DNA of 64,000 nt from Myxocyprinus asiaticus (lineage: Eukaryota > Chordata > Actinopteri > Cypriniformes > Catostomidae): the NCBI RefSeq assembly GCF_019703515.2, contig NC_059385.1:31629001-31693000 (forward strand), given 5' to 3'. How positions within the stretch are numbered: position 1 is the stretch's first letter; every line of letters begins with the position of its first letter. Positions 35,638 through 44,848 of this stretch are shown piece by piece. The position numbers and the translations under genes were made by a program. The notes beneath the pieces were generated by a model, which saw only the letters and a list, made by a program, of their open reading frames with translations, was not told the origin of the DNA and made no database searches.

Positions 35638-36788
35638 TTATCCGCTTGTGTTGCATGCCACTACCTGGGACGAAACCGGTTCCACCCGGAGGTTGTAGAA
35701 CCTTGCAAAGGAGTTGGGTGTTGCCCAGCCCGCTGCTCTGCAAATGTCTGTTAGAGAGGCTCCTCTGGCCAGGGCCCAAGAAGCCGCTACACCACGGGTA
35801 GAATGGGCTCGTAGCCCTACCGGGGGCGGCATGTTTTGGGCGAGACATGCCATAGTTATGGCGTCAATGACCCAGTGGGCGATCCTCTGCTTGGAGACAG
35901 TGCTTCCTTTCTGCTGTGCAGACAAAGAGCTGCTCAGAGATTCTAAAGCTCTGCGTGCGATCCAAATAGATGCGTAAAGCGCACACCGGACACAGCAACG
36001 ACAGGGCTGGGTCTGCCTCCTCCTGGGGCAGCGCTTGCAGGTTCACCACCTGGTCCCTAAAAGGAGTGGTGGGAACCTTGGGCACATAGCCCGGTCGGGG
36101 GTCTCAGGATCACGTGAGAATAGCCCGGACTGAACTCCAGGCATGTTTCGCTGACAGAGAACGCTTGCAGGTCACCTACCCTCTTGATGGAAGTGAGCGC
36201 AGTCAGGAGGGCAGTCTTCAAGGAGAGTGCCTTAAGCCCGGCTGACTGCAAAACTCAAAGGGGGCTCTCTGTAGACCCTGAAAAACTACAGAGGTCCGAT
36301 GAGGGAACAAGGCGCGGCCTGGAGGGATTCAGCCTCCTGGTGCCTCTTAGGAACCTGATGATCAGATCATGCTTCCCTAAGGACTTACCGTCAACTGCGT
36401 CATGGTGTGTTGCTATGGCAGCAACGTACACCTTCAAGGTGGAAGGGGACAGCCTCCCTTCCAACCTCTCTTGCAGGAAGGAAAGCACTGATCTGACTGC
36501 GCACCTCTGGGGGTCTTCCTGATGGGAAGAACACCACTTAGCGAACAGACGCCACTTAAAGGCATAGAGGCGCCTCGTAGAGGGAGCCCTAGCCTGAGTG
36601 AATGTGTCTACCACCGCAGGTGGGAGACAGCTTAGGTCTTCTGCGTCCCGTCCAGGGGCCAGACATGGAGATTCCAGAGGTCTGGTCATGGGTGCCAGAT
36701 GGTGCCCCATCCCTGAGAAAGAAGGTCCTTCCTCAGGGGAATTCACCGGGGGGGCTGTCGCGAGGAGCGTGAGGTCCGAGCACCACAT
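35638..36788 (-). pseudogene. DIRS D tyrosine recombinase (three frames)
   Basis: The N-terminal SAM-like domain is in frame 36788-36255 (RAPSTRRLYAFKWRLFAKWC, LSPSTLKVYVAAIATHHDAV, IIRFLRGTRRLNP). The first catalytic Arg is in TSIKRVGDLQAFSV (36251-36057). The middle is in 36085-35864 (FRDQVVNLQALPQEEADPAL, CALRIYLDRTQSF). The C-terminal part (35925-35638) has KGSTVSKQRIAHWVIDAI, HxxR in LRAHSTRGVAASW, and GWATPNSFARFYNL with the nucleophile Tyr. All four classes of catalytic residue are present, but small indels near 36290, 36100 and 35900 break the frame. The enzyme replaces a DDE integrase in this superfamily. Confidence 0.85.
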
Positions 36789-37542
36789 CTGGGTAGGCCA
36801 GTAGGGTGCTTACCAGGACGACCTTCTCCTCGTCCTCCCTGACCTTGCACAGGGTCTGTGCGAGCAAGCTCACTGGGGGAAAATGCATATTTGCGAATGC
36901 CAGGGGACCAGCTGTGTGCCAGCGCGTCTATGCTGAGGAAGGCCTCGGTGAGGGCGTACCAGAGCGGGCAGTGGGAGGATTCTTGGGAGGCGAACAGGTG
37001 CACCTGTGCCTGACCGAATCGACTCCAAATCAGTTGGACCACCTGAAGGTGGAGTCTCCACTCTCCCTTGAGGGTAACCTGTTGTTACGGCGCGTCTGCC
37101 GAAGTGTTGAGGTCGCCCGGGATGTGAGTGGCTTGCAGCGACTTGGTGCTGCTAACTCCGTTGGAGGAGACGGCGGGCGAGTTATGACATACAGCGGGAG
37201 CGCAGACCGCCTTGGCGGTTGACATGTGCTACCGCTGCCGTGCTGTCTGTCCGAACTAGCACGTGCTTGCCTTGGATCAATGGCCGGAACCTCCACAGGG
37301 CGAGCAGAATTGCCAGTAACTCGAGGCAGTTGATGTGCCAATGCAGCCGCGGACCCGTCTAGAGGCCTGCGGCTGCGTGCCCATTGCCAACAGCACCCCA
37401 GCCTGTTTTGGAGGCATCTGTCGTGACCACGACGCACCTGGAGACCAGTTCTAGCGGAACACCTGCTCGTGGAAACGAGAGGTCGGTCCAAGGGCTGAAA
37501 AGACGGTGACAGACCGACGTAATGGCCCGCGGTGTGTCCCAT
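36743..37542 (-). pseudogene. DIRS D RNase H and post-RNase H region, disrupted
   Basis: The RNase H start (VVTTDASKTGWGAV) is in the frame 37877-37359. The following RNase H sequence is collinear with copy A but contains a stop at about 37188. Downstream, 37042-36743 reads LIWSRFGQAQVHLFASQESS, ALTEAFLSIDALAHSW, then shifts frame near 36880. This block is characteristic of the DIRS polymerase C-terminus. Its function beyond RNase H is unknown to me. Confidence 0.7.
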
Positions 37543-39058
37543 GGCGCCATGCCCGTCTCGGTACTCGAGTCCGGAGCCAGTGCTGAAGCGGCCTCATATG
37601 CATCAACCCGAGCGGGGTGGCCACCGCCGAGGATGCCATATGCCCCAGGAGCCTCTGAAAAAGTTTCAGTGGAACCGCTGTTTTCTGTTTGAACGCCTTC
37701 AAACAGGCCAGCACCGACTGGGCGCGTTCGTTCGTAAGGTGCGCCGTCAAGGATACTGAGTCCAACTCCAAACCGAGAAAAGAGATGCTCTGAACCGGGA
37801 GGAGCTTGCTCTTTTCCCAGCTGACCCGAAGCCCTAGTCGGCTGAGGTGTGAGAGCACCAGGTCCCTGTGTGCGCATAACCCGTCTCGAGAGTGAGCTAA
37901 GATTAGCCAGTCGTCGAGATAGTTGAGAATGCGAATGCCCACCTCCCTTAACGGGGCAAGGGCAGCCTCTGCGATCTTCGTAAAGACGCGAGGAGACAGG
38001 GACAGGCCGAAAGGGAGGACTTTGTACTGATACGCCTGACCCTCAAACGCGAACCGCAGGAAGGGTCTGTGTCGAGGAAGGATCGAGACGTGAATGTACG
38101 CATCCTTCGGGTCTACCGCCGTGAACCAATCTTGATGCCGGACGTTCGCTAGAATGTGTCTTTGCGTCAGCATCTTGAATGGGAGTCTGTGTAAGGCCCG
38201 GTTCAGTACTGGTCCAAGATTGGCCGCAACCCACCGCCTCTTTTCGGTACAATGAAGTAGGGGCTGTAAAACCCCTTCTTCATCTCGGCTGGAGGGACAG
38301 GTTCTATCGCGTCCTTCCGTAGGAGGGTAGCGATCTCCACGCAAGGTAGCAGCGTTTCCAACTTTCACCAAGGTGAAGTGGACACCGCTGGACCTGGGTG
38401 GATGCCCGGCGAAGTGAATTGCGCAGCCGAGTTGGACGGTCCGGACCAGCCCTTGTGACGGACTGGAAAGCGTAAGCCATGTGTCCAAGTTCCGCGCAAG
38501 GGGGACCAAAGGGACAATGTCATCGGATGTACCGGCGGGTGGGGCATCGCAGCGGGGTGGAGCTCGAGGTGCCACTCCACATCGTGGCCGTGCTGAGTCC
38601 GAGGACATCAAAGCACTTACCTGGCTCCTTGTGACCACCCCCGGAACAGCCTGGGACGGGGGAGGAAGAGGCCTGTCCTCATGACCCATGGAGACTGTCA
38701 CATCGGGGGCGGATTTGTGCCACAGCTGGGCGCTCAGGGCGGGAGACCGCCGCTGGAGCGCCAACCTGCCAAATGGAGTGGTGGACGGTGGTCGTGATGC
38801 CAGCCGTACACACCAGATATGTGACCCAGGGAACAAGGAAACCACTCTTGCGGAGCTCTTGAGTACTGCAGCCACTTGAGCATGCAGCGCAATTAAATGC
38901 AAAAGGTAACAAAAAGATGAAGATCTGCTTACCAGCTCCAGAGCAGCGGGTTTCGTTGTCCCTGGGTCGCCCGTCTCAGGAGCACTTCGAAGACCTCCGT
39001 GGGTTCTTCGGTGCCGGCTGTGAGACGGGTGGCGTCGGCTTCCTGCGGTGGGCTCCAT
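37451..39058 (-). CDS. DIRS D reverse transcriptase, long intact frame
   Basis: A 535-codon frame. The first 170 residues are Pro/Arg-rich linker. Fingers and palm follow, with SRDEEGVLQPLLHCTEKRR marking a local frame difference from copy A, and RVLNWA-like sequence as NRALHRLPFKMLTQRHI. VDPKDAYIHVSILPRHRPFL carries the first catalytic Asp, YQYKVLPFGLSLSPRVF the central motif, and ILNYLDDWLILAHSRD the YLDD active site at about 37905-37920. The thumb reads LGLRVSWEKSKLLPVQSISF. The N-terminal Met at 39058 is probably not the native start, because sequence from gag runs into it. The frame ends after RVPRRAWRHGTHRG in a shift just before RNase H. It may still encode the polymerase core, but the downstream breaks make an active element unlikely. 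Confidence 0.8.
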   Translation of the reverse strand: MEPTAGSRRHPSHSRHRRTHGGLRSAPETGDPGTTKPAALELVSRSSSFCYLLHLIALHAQVAAVLKSSARVVSLFPGSHIWCVRLASRPPSTTPFGRLALQRRSPALSAQLWHKSAPDVTVSMGHEDRPLPPPSQAVPGVVTRSQVSALMSSDSARPRCGVAPRAPPRCDAPPAGTSDDIVPLVPLARNLDTWLTLSSPSQGLVRTVQLGCAIHFAGHPPRSSGVHFTLVKVGNAATLRGDRYPPTEGRDRTCPSSRDEEGVLQPLLHCTEKRRWVAANLGPVLNRALHRLPFKMLTQRHILANVRHQDWFTAVDPKDAYIHVSILPRHRPFLRFAFEGQAYQYKVLPFGLSLSPRVFTKIAEAALAPLREVGIRILNYLDDWLILAHSRDGLCAHRDLVLSHLSRLGLRVSWEKSKLLPVQSISFLGLELDSVSLTAHLTNERAQSVLACLKAFKQKTAVPLKLFQRLLGHMASSAVATPLGLMHMRPLQHWLRTRVPRRAWRHGTHRGPLRRSVTVFSALGPTSRFHEQVFR

Positions 39059-39191
39059 GCCGGGGCCGGGCCGGAGGGGCGGGCTGCGGTGGAGCCGGTG
39101 CAGTCACCGCAGGGGGACGCCCTCGGCGATGAGTAGATGGGGTGCGGGATCTTGAGCCGCGCCGGGGCAGGATAAGCCAGCTAGCATCCAT

Positions 39192-40412
39192 CTACTGCTC
39201 TACCTTCGAGAACTGCTGGGCAAAGTCCTCGACGGTGTTGCCGAATATGCCCGCCTGGGAAATGGGGGCAGCAAGGAATCGTGTCCTGTCGGCCTCACCC
39301 ATCTCGACCAGGTTGAGCCAAAGGTGGCGCTCCTGGACCACTAGTGTGGCCATCGTCCGCCCGAGAGACCGCGCAGAGACCTCCGTCACTCGGAGAGCGA
39401 GGTCGGTCGCCGAGCGCAGTTCCTGCATCAATCCCGGGGCGGAACTACCCTCGTGCAGTTCCTTTAGCGCCTTGGCGGACTTGCAGGAGAGCCATGGCGT
39501 GCAGGGCGGAGGCGGCTTGTCCAGCAGCGCCGTAGGCTTTGACCGTCAGAGATGACGTAAACCTACAGGCCTTGGACAGGGGCTTTGGGCACCCACGCCA
39601 GGTGGCGGCGCTTTGCGGGCATAGGTGCACCGCGAGCGCCTTTATCCACCGGGGGATTGCCGAATAACCCTTGGCCGCCCCACCATCGAGGGTAGTGAGA
39701 GCGGGGAAGCTGAAAAGATCGGGACCGGGCAGTAAAAGGTGCCTCCCGCGACCTTGTCAGCTCTTCATGCACTTCCGGGAAGAAAGGAACGGGGCGGGGC
39801 GTGGCTTTGAGCGGCGCCGCGAGCCCAGGAACCAATCACAGAGCCGCGAGGGTTCAGGGAAGAGCAGTGAAATCCACTTTAACCGACGCTCGTGGCTGTC
39901 CGGGAAAGCATGTCGTCATCTCCGTGTCAGCCTGTGACTGGGTGATCGACCCCGAAGGGAGGAGCCCAGCTGAGGCTTCCGACTGGACGAGCCCATGCTG
40001 CGCTCGAGAGCTCATCACTTTCGCGGGCTCCGAATAAGAGGTCGAACTCGCCGTGAGACGAGCCGGCAGACTCACCCGGAAGCCCGATCGGGGCAGACGA
40101 GCGTGCTGGGGAATGGGAGGTCCGCGGGGGGATACCCGGCGGAGGCGGTCCCATTGGGGTCCCCAAATCGCCCCCAGTGCTAGCCGCACTGGCCTTAAAC
40201 CCGTGGGTAAAAGGACCGAGGCGGGAGCCTCTGGGGTGGCTCGCTTTCTTACGAAGGCGAGCCGCGACCGCAACGTTGCCATGGACATATTCTCGCAATG
40301 AGAACGTGACCATCCACGAACGCTGTCTCCGCGTGAGCAGTGCCCAGACACGAAAGACAGTGATCGTGACCGTTAGAAGGCGAGAGATAACGAGCACAAC
40401 CAGGAATAACAC
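39192..40412 (-). pseudogene. DIRS D gag-like ORF1 (several frames)
   Basis: The N-terminal part is in frame 40412-39927 (LRKKASHPRGSRLGPFTHGF, STGGDLGTPMGPPPPGIPP, FDLLFGARESDELSSAA), with a parallel frame 40351-39854 carrying CSRGDSVRG and CENMSMATL. The middle part, 39835-39563, reads MVPGLAAPLKATPRPVPFF and HYPRWWGGQGLFG. The C-terminal part, 39431-39192, reads MMQELRSATDLALRVTEVSA, ERHLWLNLVEMGEADRTRF and FAQQFSKVEQ. It is the best gag copy in the window but needs frame changes near 39900, 39560 and 39440. DIRS ORF1 is thought to be a Gag-like nucleic-acid binding protein. Confidence 0.7.
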
Positions 40413-40867
40413 ACAATTGGAAAAGCATCTTTAAAAAGACTCGTCTTTAAAAAGACGTTCCGTGTGTGCGCTCTTTTAGAGAAATATATACTCTTTTAGA
40501 GGGGAAAAATTCTCTTTCAGAAAATATACTCTCTAGTTTTTCTGCCGAAGCGCCCAGGGGCGTTCTCTGCAGTGCACCAGTGCAGAGGAGGGAGAAGCCG
40601 CTGAAATGCGCTGTCAGATCCAGCAGGTGAATGAACAGTAGTATTCAGCTCAGCGAGCATGACCGTTCGGCTCCGAAGAGAAAATCTGAATGAGTGGTTG
40701 CATACCAGCTCCTTTTATACCCGTATGTTCGGAGGAGTGGCATGCAAATACCACTCGCCAATTTTCATTGGCCTTTTATCAAAGACCAGAGGTGTCTCGG
40801 GCTCCCAAGAGTGACCCCTAGTGTCACTACATCGACACCAACGTCGAGTGAGTGACAGATAGGGAAC

Positions 40868-42135
40868 TTGTTTTTCAGTTTATCAGAATAGCTCTTTTAG
40901 CCACTCTGATTTCCTTATTCAGTCTGTTCCAGGCCTGATTGTACAAGACTTTATGCCCACCTCTGTAAGCATCCTCTTTTGCCTGACAAAGCTGCCTGAG
41001 TTCTGCTGTAAACCACGGTTTGTCGTTGTTGTATGTTAAATAAGTCCTAGTAGGAATGCACTTATCCTCACAGAAACTGATATATGATGTCACAGTATCT
41101 GTGAGCTCATCCAGATTGATGTCTGCAGCCTCAAAAACACTCCAATCAGTGCAGACAAAACAGGGTTGTAGTTCCAGCTCTGCCTCATTGGTCCTTCTCT
41201 TTACAGTCTTTACAACAGGTTTAGCTGATTTTAGTTTCTGCCTGTAAGTTGGAAGAAGATGAACCAGACAGTGATCAGAGATTCCCAAAGCTGCTCTAGG
41301 GACAGAGCGATATGCATGCTTTATTGTTGTGTAGCAAATTATCCAGTATATTTCTGTCTCTGGTTGGGTATGTAATGTGCTGTTTGTATTTGAGCAGTTC
41401 ACGAGTGAGTTTTGCTTTGTTAAAATCCCCAAGAATAATAATAACTGAGTCCGGGTATTGTTGTTCCGTGTCTGTGATTTGATCAGCCAGCTGTTGCAGC
41501 ACTGTGTTCATGCATGCATGTGGTGGGATAAAAACACTCACCAGAATAAACGCGAAAAACTCCCGCGGTGAGTAGAAAGGCTTATACTTAATAAAGAGTG
41601 CTTCCAAATTAGGACAGCACATCATCTTTAATGTTGCTACATCTGTACACCAACTTTCCAACCACCTCTCATTTTCTCTGTTAACTCCGTGATGCGATCT
41701 GCTCTGAACAGCTGAAAGCCCGGCAGATGTAACGCGCTGTCCGGAATGGCATCAATCAGCCAGGTTTCTGTGAAGCACAAGGCAGCAGAGGTTGAAAAGT
41801 CCTTGTTTGTACAGGTGAGGAGATGTAGTTTATCTGTTTTGTTAGGAAGAGAGTGGAGATTCGCTAGATGAATGCTTGACAGCGCTGTTCGAAAGCCGCA
41901 CTGGTCACCTGCATCTCTTACACAACACAGCTGTACCTCCGACTAAAATATCGAGCAAAGCATCTGAATAGTCAAAAACCGGGAAAAGATTGTCTGGTAT
42001 GTGCTGCCGAATGTTCAGCAGTTCATTCCTCGTAAAACTGATTGGAAAAAGATTACTAAATACAGGACAAATAAACAAAAACAAAAAAGAATTAGAAAGC
42101 TCCACACCATGGCTGCCAGCCGAAAATGTCATTCT
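40868..42135 (-). pseudogene. LINE ORF2 endonuclease part (split by DIRS D)
   Basis: On the minus strand the sequence reads, from about 41880, LSSIHLANLHSLPNKTDKLH, then CFTETWL (41780), which carries the metal-binding Glu of the exonuclease-endonuclease-phosphatase fold. Frame 41661-41296 contains FILVSVFIPPHA and VIIILGDFNKA (GDFN motif). Frame 41432-40875 contains AALGISDHCLVHL (SDH motif), then [32 protein letters not shown] and LNKEIRVAKRAI. Frameshifts near 41340 and 41700 break the gene. The enzyme would nick target DNA for target-primed reverse transcription. The type is that of L2/CR1/jockey-like LINEs (inferred). DIRS D interrupts it at 40867. Confidence 0.8.
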
Positions 42136-42551
42136 AGTCTACTAAGCATTGCCAATCATTGGTTTCAAGTGTCATTGCTGTGAACTACTGTAATTACTGC
42201 CTGCAGGGAGACCTTTCCCAGCTTGGGGCCCCAGGCAATTTCCTGCTTTGCCTGTCCCATAGGCCCACCTCTGGCTGTAGCTCCACGATGCTAGCTCTTA
42301 GCATGTAAGGTACTTGCAGCATGAACACATGCAAAAGGATGCAAAGAAAACTTCATGTGCTTTGTGATGTGTGACCCGTGCCTGGCTGCAGTTACAGATC
42401 AGTGAGCTTTTTTTTTTTTACAGGTACTGAAGAACAATTCCTCTCTTAAATGACACTGGCGAGACATGCATTAGATTACGTCCTTAAACCTAAAGTACAA
42501 TTGTGAATTTATGCTTACCATAATTACCATAATTAAACATAATTTGAAAAA
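42136..42551. other. Non-coding spacer
   Basis: Between the LINE piece and the Tc1-like element; no gene or clear repeat seen apart from a poly(T) run at 42410-42420. Confidence 0.4.
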
Positions 42552-43653
42552 CACTGGCGGCCAAAAGTTTGGAATAATGTACATATTTTGCTGTTTTGGA
42601 AGGGAATTGGTACTTTAATTCACCAAAGTGCATTCAACTGATCACAAAGTATAGTCAGTAATCATGCTAAATTACTAATTTGGTACTAGAAAATTGCTTG
42701 CCATTATATCAAACACAGCTGAAAGATATTTGGTTCATTAAATTAATTGTCTTTGTGTTTGTTTTTGAGTTGCCACAGTATGCAATAGACTGGCATGTCT
42801 TAAGGTCAATGTTAGGTAAAAAATGGCAAAAAAGAAACAGCTTTCTCTAGAAACTCATCAGTCAATCATTGTTTTGAGGAATGAAGGCTATACAATGCTT
42901 GAAATTGCCAAAAAACTGAAGATTTCATACAAAGGTGTACACTACAGTCTTCAAAATCAAAGGACAACTGGCTCTAACAAGGACAGAAAGAGATATGGAA
43001 GGCCCAGATACAACTAAACAAGACGATAAGTACATCAGAGTCACTAGTTTGAGAAATAGACACCTCACATGTCCTCAGCTGACAGCTTAATTGAATTCTA
43101 CCGGCTCAACACCAGTTTCATGTACATCAGTAAAGAGAAGACTCAGGGGCGCAGGCCTTATGGGAAAAATTGCAAAGAAAAAGCCACTTTTGAAACAGAA
43201 ATACAAAAAGAAAAGGTTAGAGTGGGCAAAGAAACATAGACATTGGACAACAGCTAATAGGAAAAGAGTGTTATGGATCTTAACTCCATTGAGCATTTGT
43301 GGGATCAGCTAGACTCTAAGGTGCTTGAGAAGTGCCCGACAAGACAGCCACATTTATTGCAAGTGCTACAGGAAGCGTGGGGTGAAATGTCACCTGAGTA
43401 TCTGGACAAACTGACAGCTAGAATGCCAAGGATTGCAAATCTGTCATTGCTGCACATGGAGGATTTTTTTGATGAGAACTCTTTGAAGTAGTTTAAGTAA
43501 AACATTTTTCAAATTGTAGTAGTAGTTTTTCATGTTATTAATGTCCTGAATATACATTGTGATCAGCTGAATGCCACTTTGGTAAATAAAAGTACCAATT
43601 TCTTTCCATAAGAGCAAAATCTGTACATTATTCCAAAATTTTGGCCACCAGTG
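42552..43653 (+). mobile_element. Tc1-like transposon, internally deleted
   Basis: The inverted ends are 'cactggcggccaaaagtttg' at 42552 and its near-complement '…attttggccaccagtg' ending 43653, with TA following at 43654. Between them is a transposase whose catalytic middle is missing. The right edge lies in (TA)n. Confidence 0.8.
42823..43491 (+). pseudogene. Tc1-like transposase lacking catalytic core
   Basis: The frame at 42823 starts MAKKKQLSLETHQSIIVLRN and has a helix-turn-helix (YTMLEIAKKLKISYKGVHYS). After a stop at 43015 a second frame (43091-43312) reads TSVKRRLRGAGLMGKIAKKK and LEWAKKHRHWTTANRKRVLW. At about 43277 the sequence jumps to the third motif, LNSIEHLWDQLDSKV (43273-43491), continuing to FFDENSLK. 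The segment that would carry the first two catalytic Asp residues is deleted. No active enzyme is possible. Confidence 0.85.
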
Positions 43654-43667
43654 TATATATACACACA

Positions 43668-43669
43668 CA

Positions 43670-43718
<49 letters not shown>
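43668..43718. repeat. (TA)n microsatellite
   Basis: Perfect TA run of about 25 units between two TA-targeting elements. Confidence 0.9.
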
Positions 43719-43720
<2 letters not shown>

Positions 43721-43723
<3 letters not shown>

Positions 43724-44253
43724 TACCGTTCAAAAGTTTGGGGTCACTTGCCTGAAATGTTTCTCATGATCTTAAAATCCTTTGATCTGAAGGCGTATGC
43801 TTAAATGTTGAAATTAGTTTTGTAGACAAAAATATAATTGTGCCACCATATTAATTTATTTAATTACAAAACTAAAATTTTATATAAAACAAAAAAAAGT
43901 TTTTGAAATGGATGACTTGGACCAAATAATTAAGAAAAGCAGCCACTAAGTGCCCAGCATATAGATGGGAACTCCTTCAATACTGTTTAAAAAGCATCCC
44001 AGGGTAATACCTCAAGAAGCTGGTTTAGAAAATAACCAAGAGTACATTTCTGCAAAATCTAGGCAAAGTGTGGCCACTTTGAAGATGCTAAAATATAACA
44101 TAGTTTTGATTTATTTTAGATTTTTTTTAGTCACAACATAATTCCCATATTTCCATTCTATTATTCCATAATTGTGATGACTTTAGTATTATTTTAAAAT
44201 GTGAAAAAAATAAAAAATAAAGAATGACTAAGTGACACTAAACATTTGAATGG

Positions 44254-44258
<5 letters not shown>
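43721..44258. mobile_element. Tc1/mariner-type MITE
   Basis: The ends 'cactaccgttcaaaagtttg' (43721) and '…acatttgaatggtagtg' (44258) are inverted. No transposase is present. A 'gtcactt' block follows the left end and 'aagtgac' precedes the right one. It lies between (TA)n on the left and (GT)n(TA)n on the right, which fits TA target choice. Confidence 0.75.

Positions 44259-44346
<88 letters not shown>
44257..44346. repeat. (GT)n(TA)n microsatellite
   Basis: A GT run (about 44257-44287) passes into a TA run (about 44291-44346). Short open frames here are artefacts. Confidence 0.9.
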
Positions 44347-44348
<2 letters not shown>

Positions 44349-44390
44349 GACTCGCCAAATGGTGATCACTTTAACTTGTGTATACTGTAT

Positions 44391-44848
44391 TGTAACGTTG
44401 TTGCTGGCACTTGCAATGACAAAGACGATGACGATGAAGTAAAGAACCCAAGTGCAAATTTATTCCATCTCGTGATATCCAAAACCCTAACTACAAACAT
44501 GAATGAAACAAACATAAACTTCACTTGACATAAGCTTGACTTTGACATAAACTTATGTTTAAGTTTAAGTCTTTGACATAGACTTCACAACCAAAGTTAC
44601 ATTCAACAATACCTGACAAAGGACAATGGAAAACATGAGGGTTAAATACATGAACATGGGAGAACACATGACCAATAAGCACAGAACTCTAAATAAGATA
44701 ACAAGACAATCAACCAATGAAAACAAGACACACGAACATGGAGGGAAACATGAAATCACATGACAAGGGAACCACATGACATGAAACAGGAACTAGAATT
44801 TCAAAATAAAAGACATGAAAAACATGAACCAACAAAATACACATGACA
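44391..44848 (-). mobile_element. 3' LTR of gag-only element 1
   Basis: On the minus strand it starts TGTCATGTG right after a purine tract (44849-44862) and ends GTTACA at 44391. An AATAAA (gaataaatttgc) lies near 44455-44465. The 458-base LTR differs in sequence from that of element 2 (61771-62071), though both start TGTCA after a G-rich tract. Confidence 0.6.

Larger units (their letters stand above)
34503..40867 (-). mobile_element. DIRS-type retrotransposon, copy D (about 6.4 kb, nearly complete)
   Basis: In coding orientation it runs from 40867 to 34503. The inverted terminal repeats are about 40680-40864 and 34545-34710. The internal complementary region (about 34786-34887) holds, side by side, complements of both outermost ends, the hallmark of DIRS replication through a circular intermediate. 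Gag, reverse transcriptase, RNase H and tyrosine recombinase follow in order. AAC/GTT trinucleotides lie at both borders (34503-34505, 40865-40867). The target is a LINE, whose two halves flank it. The reverse transcriptase frame is intact over 535 codons; other genes carry a few frameshifts or stops. Confidence 0.9.
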
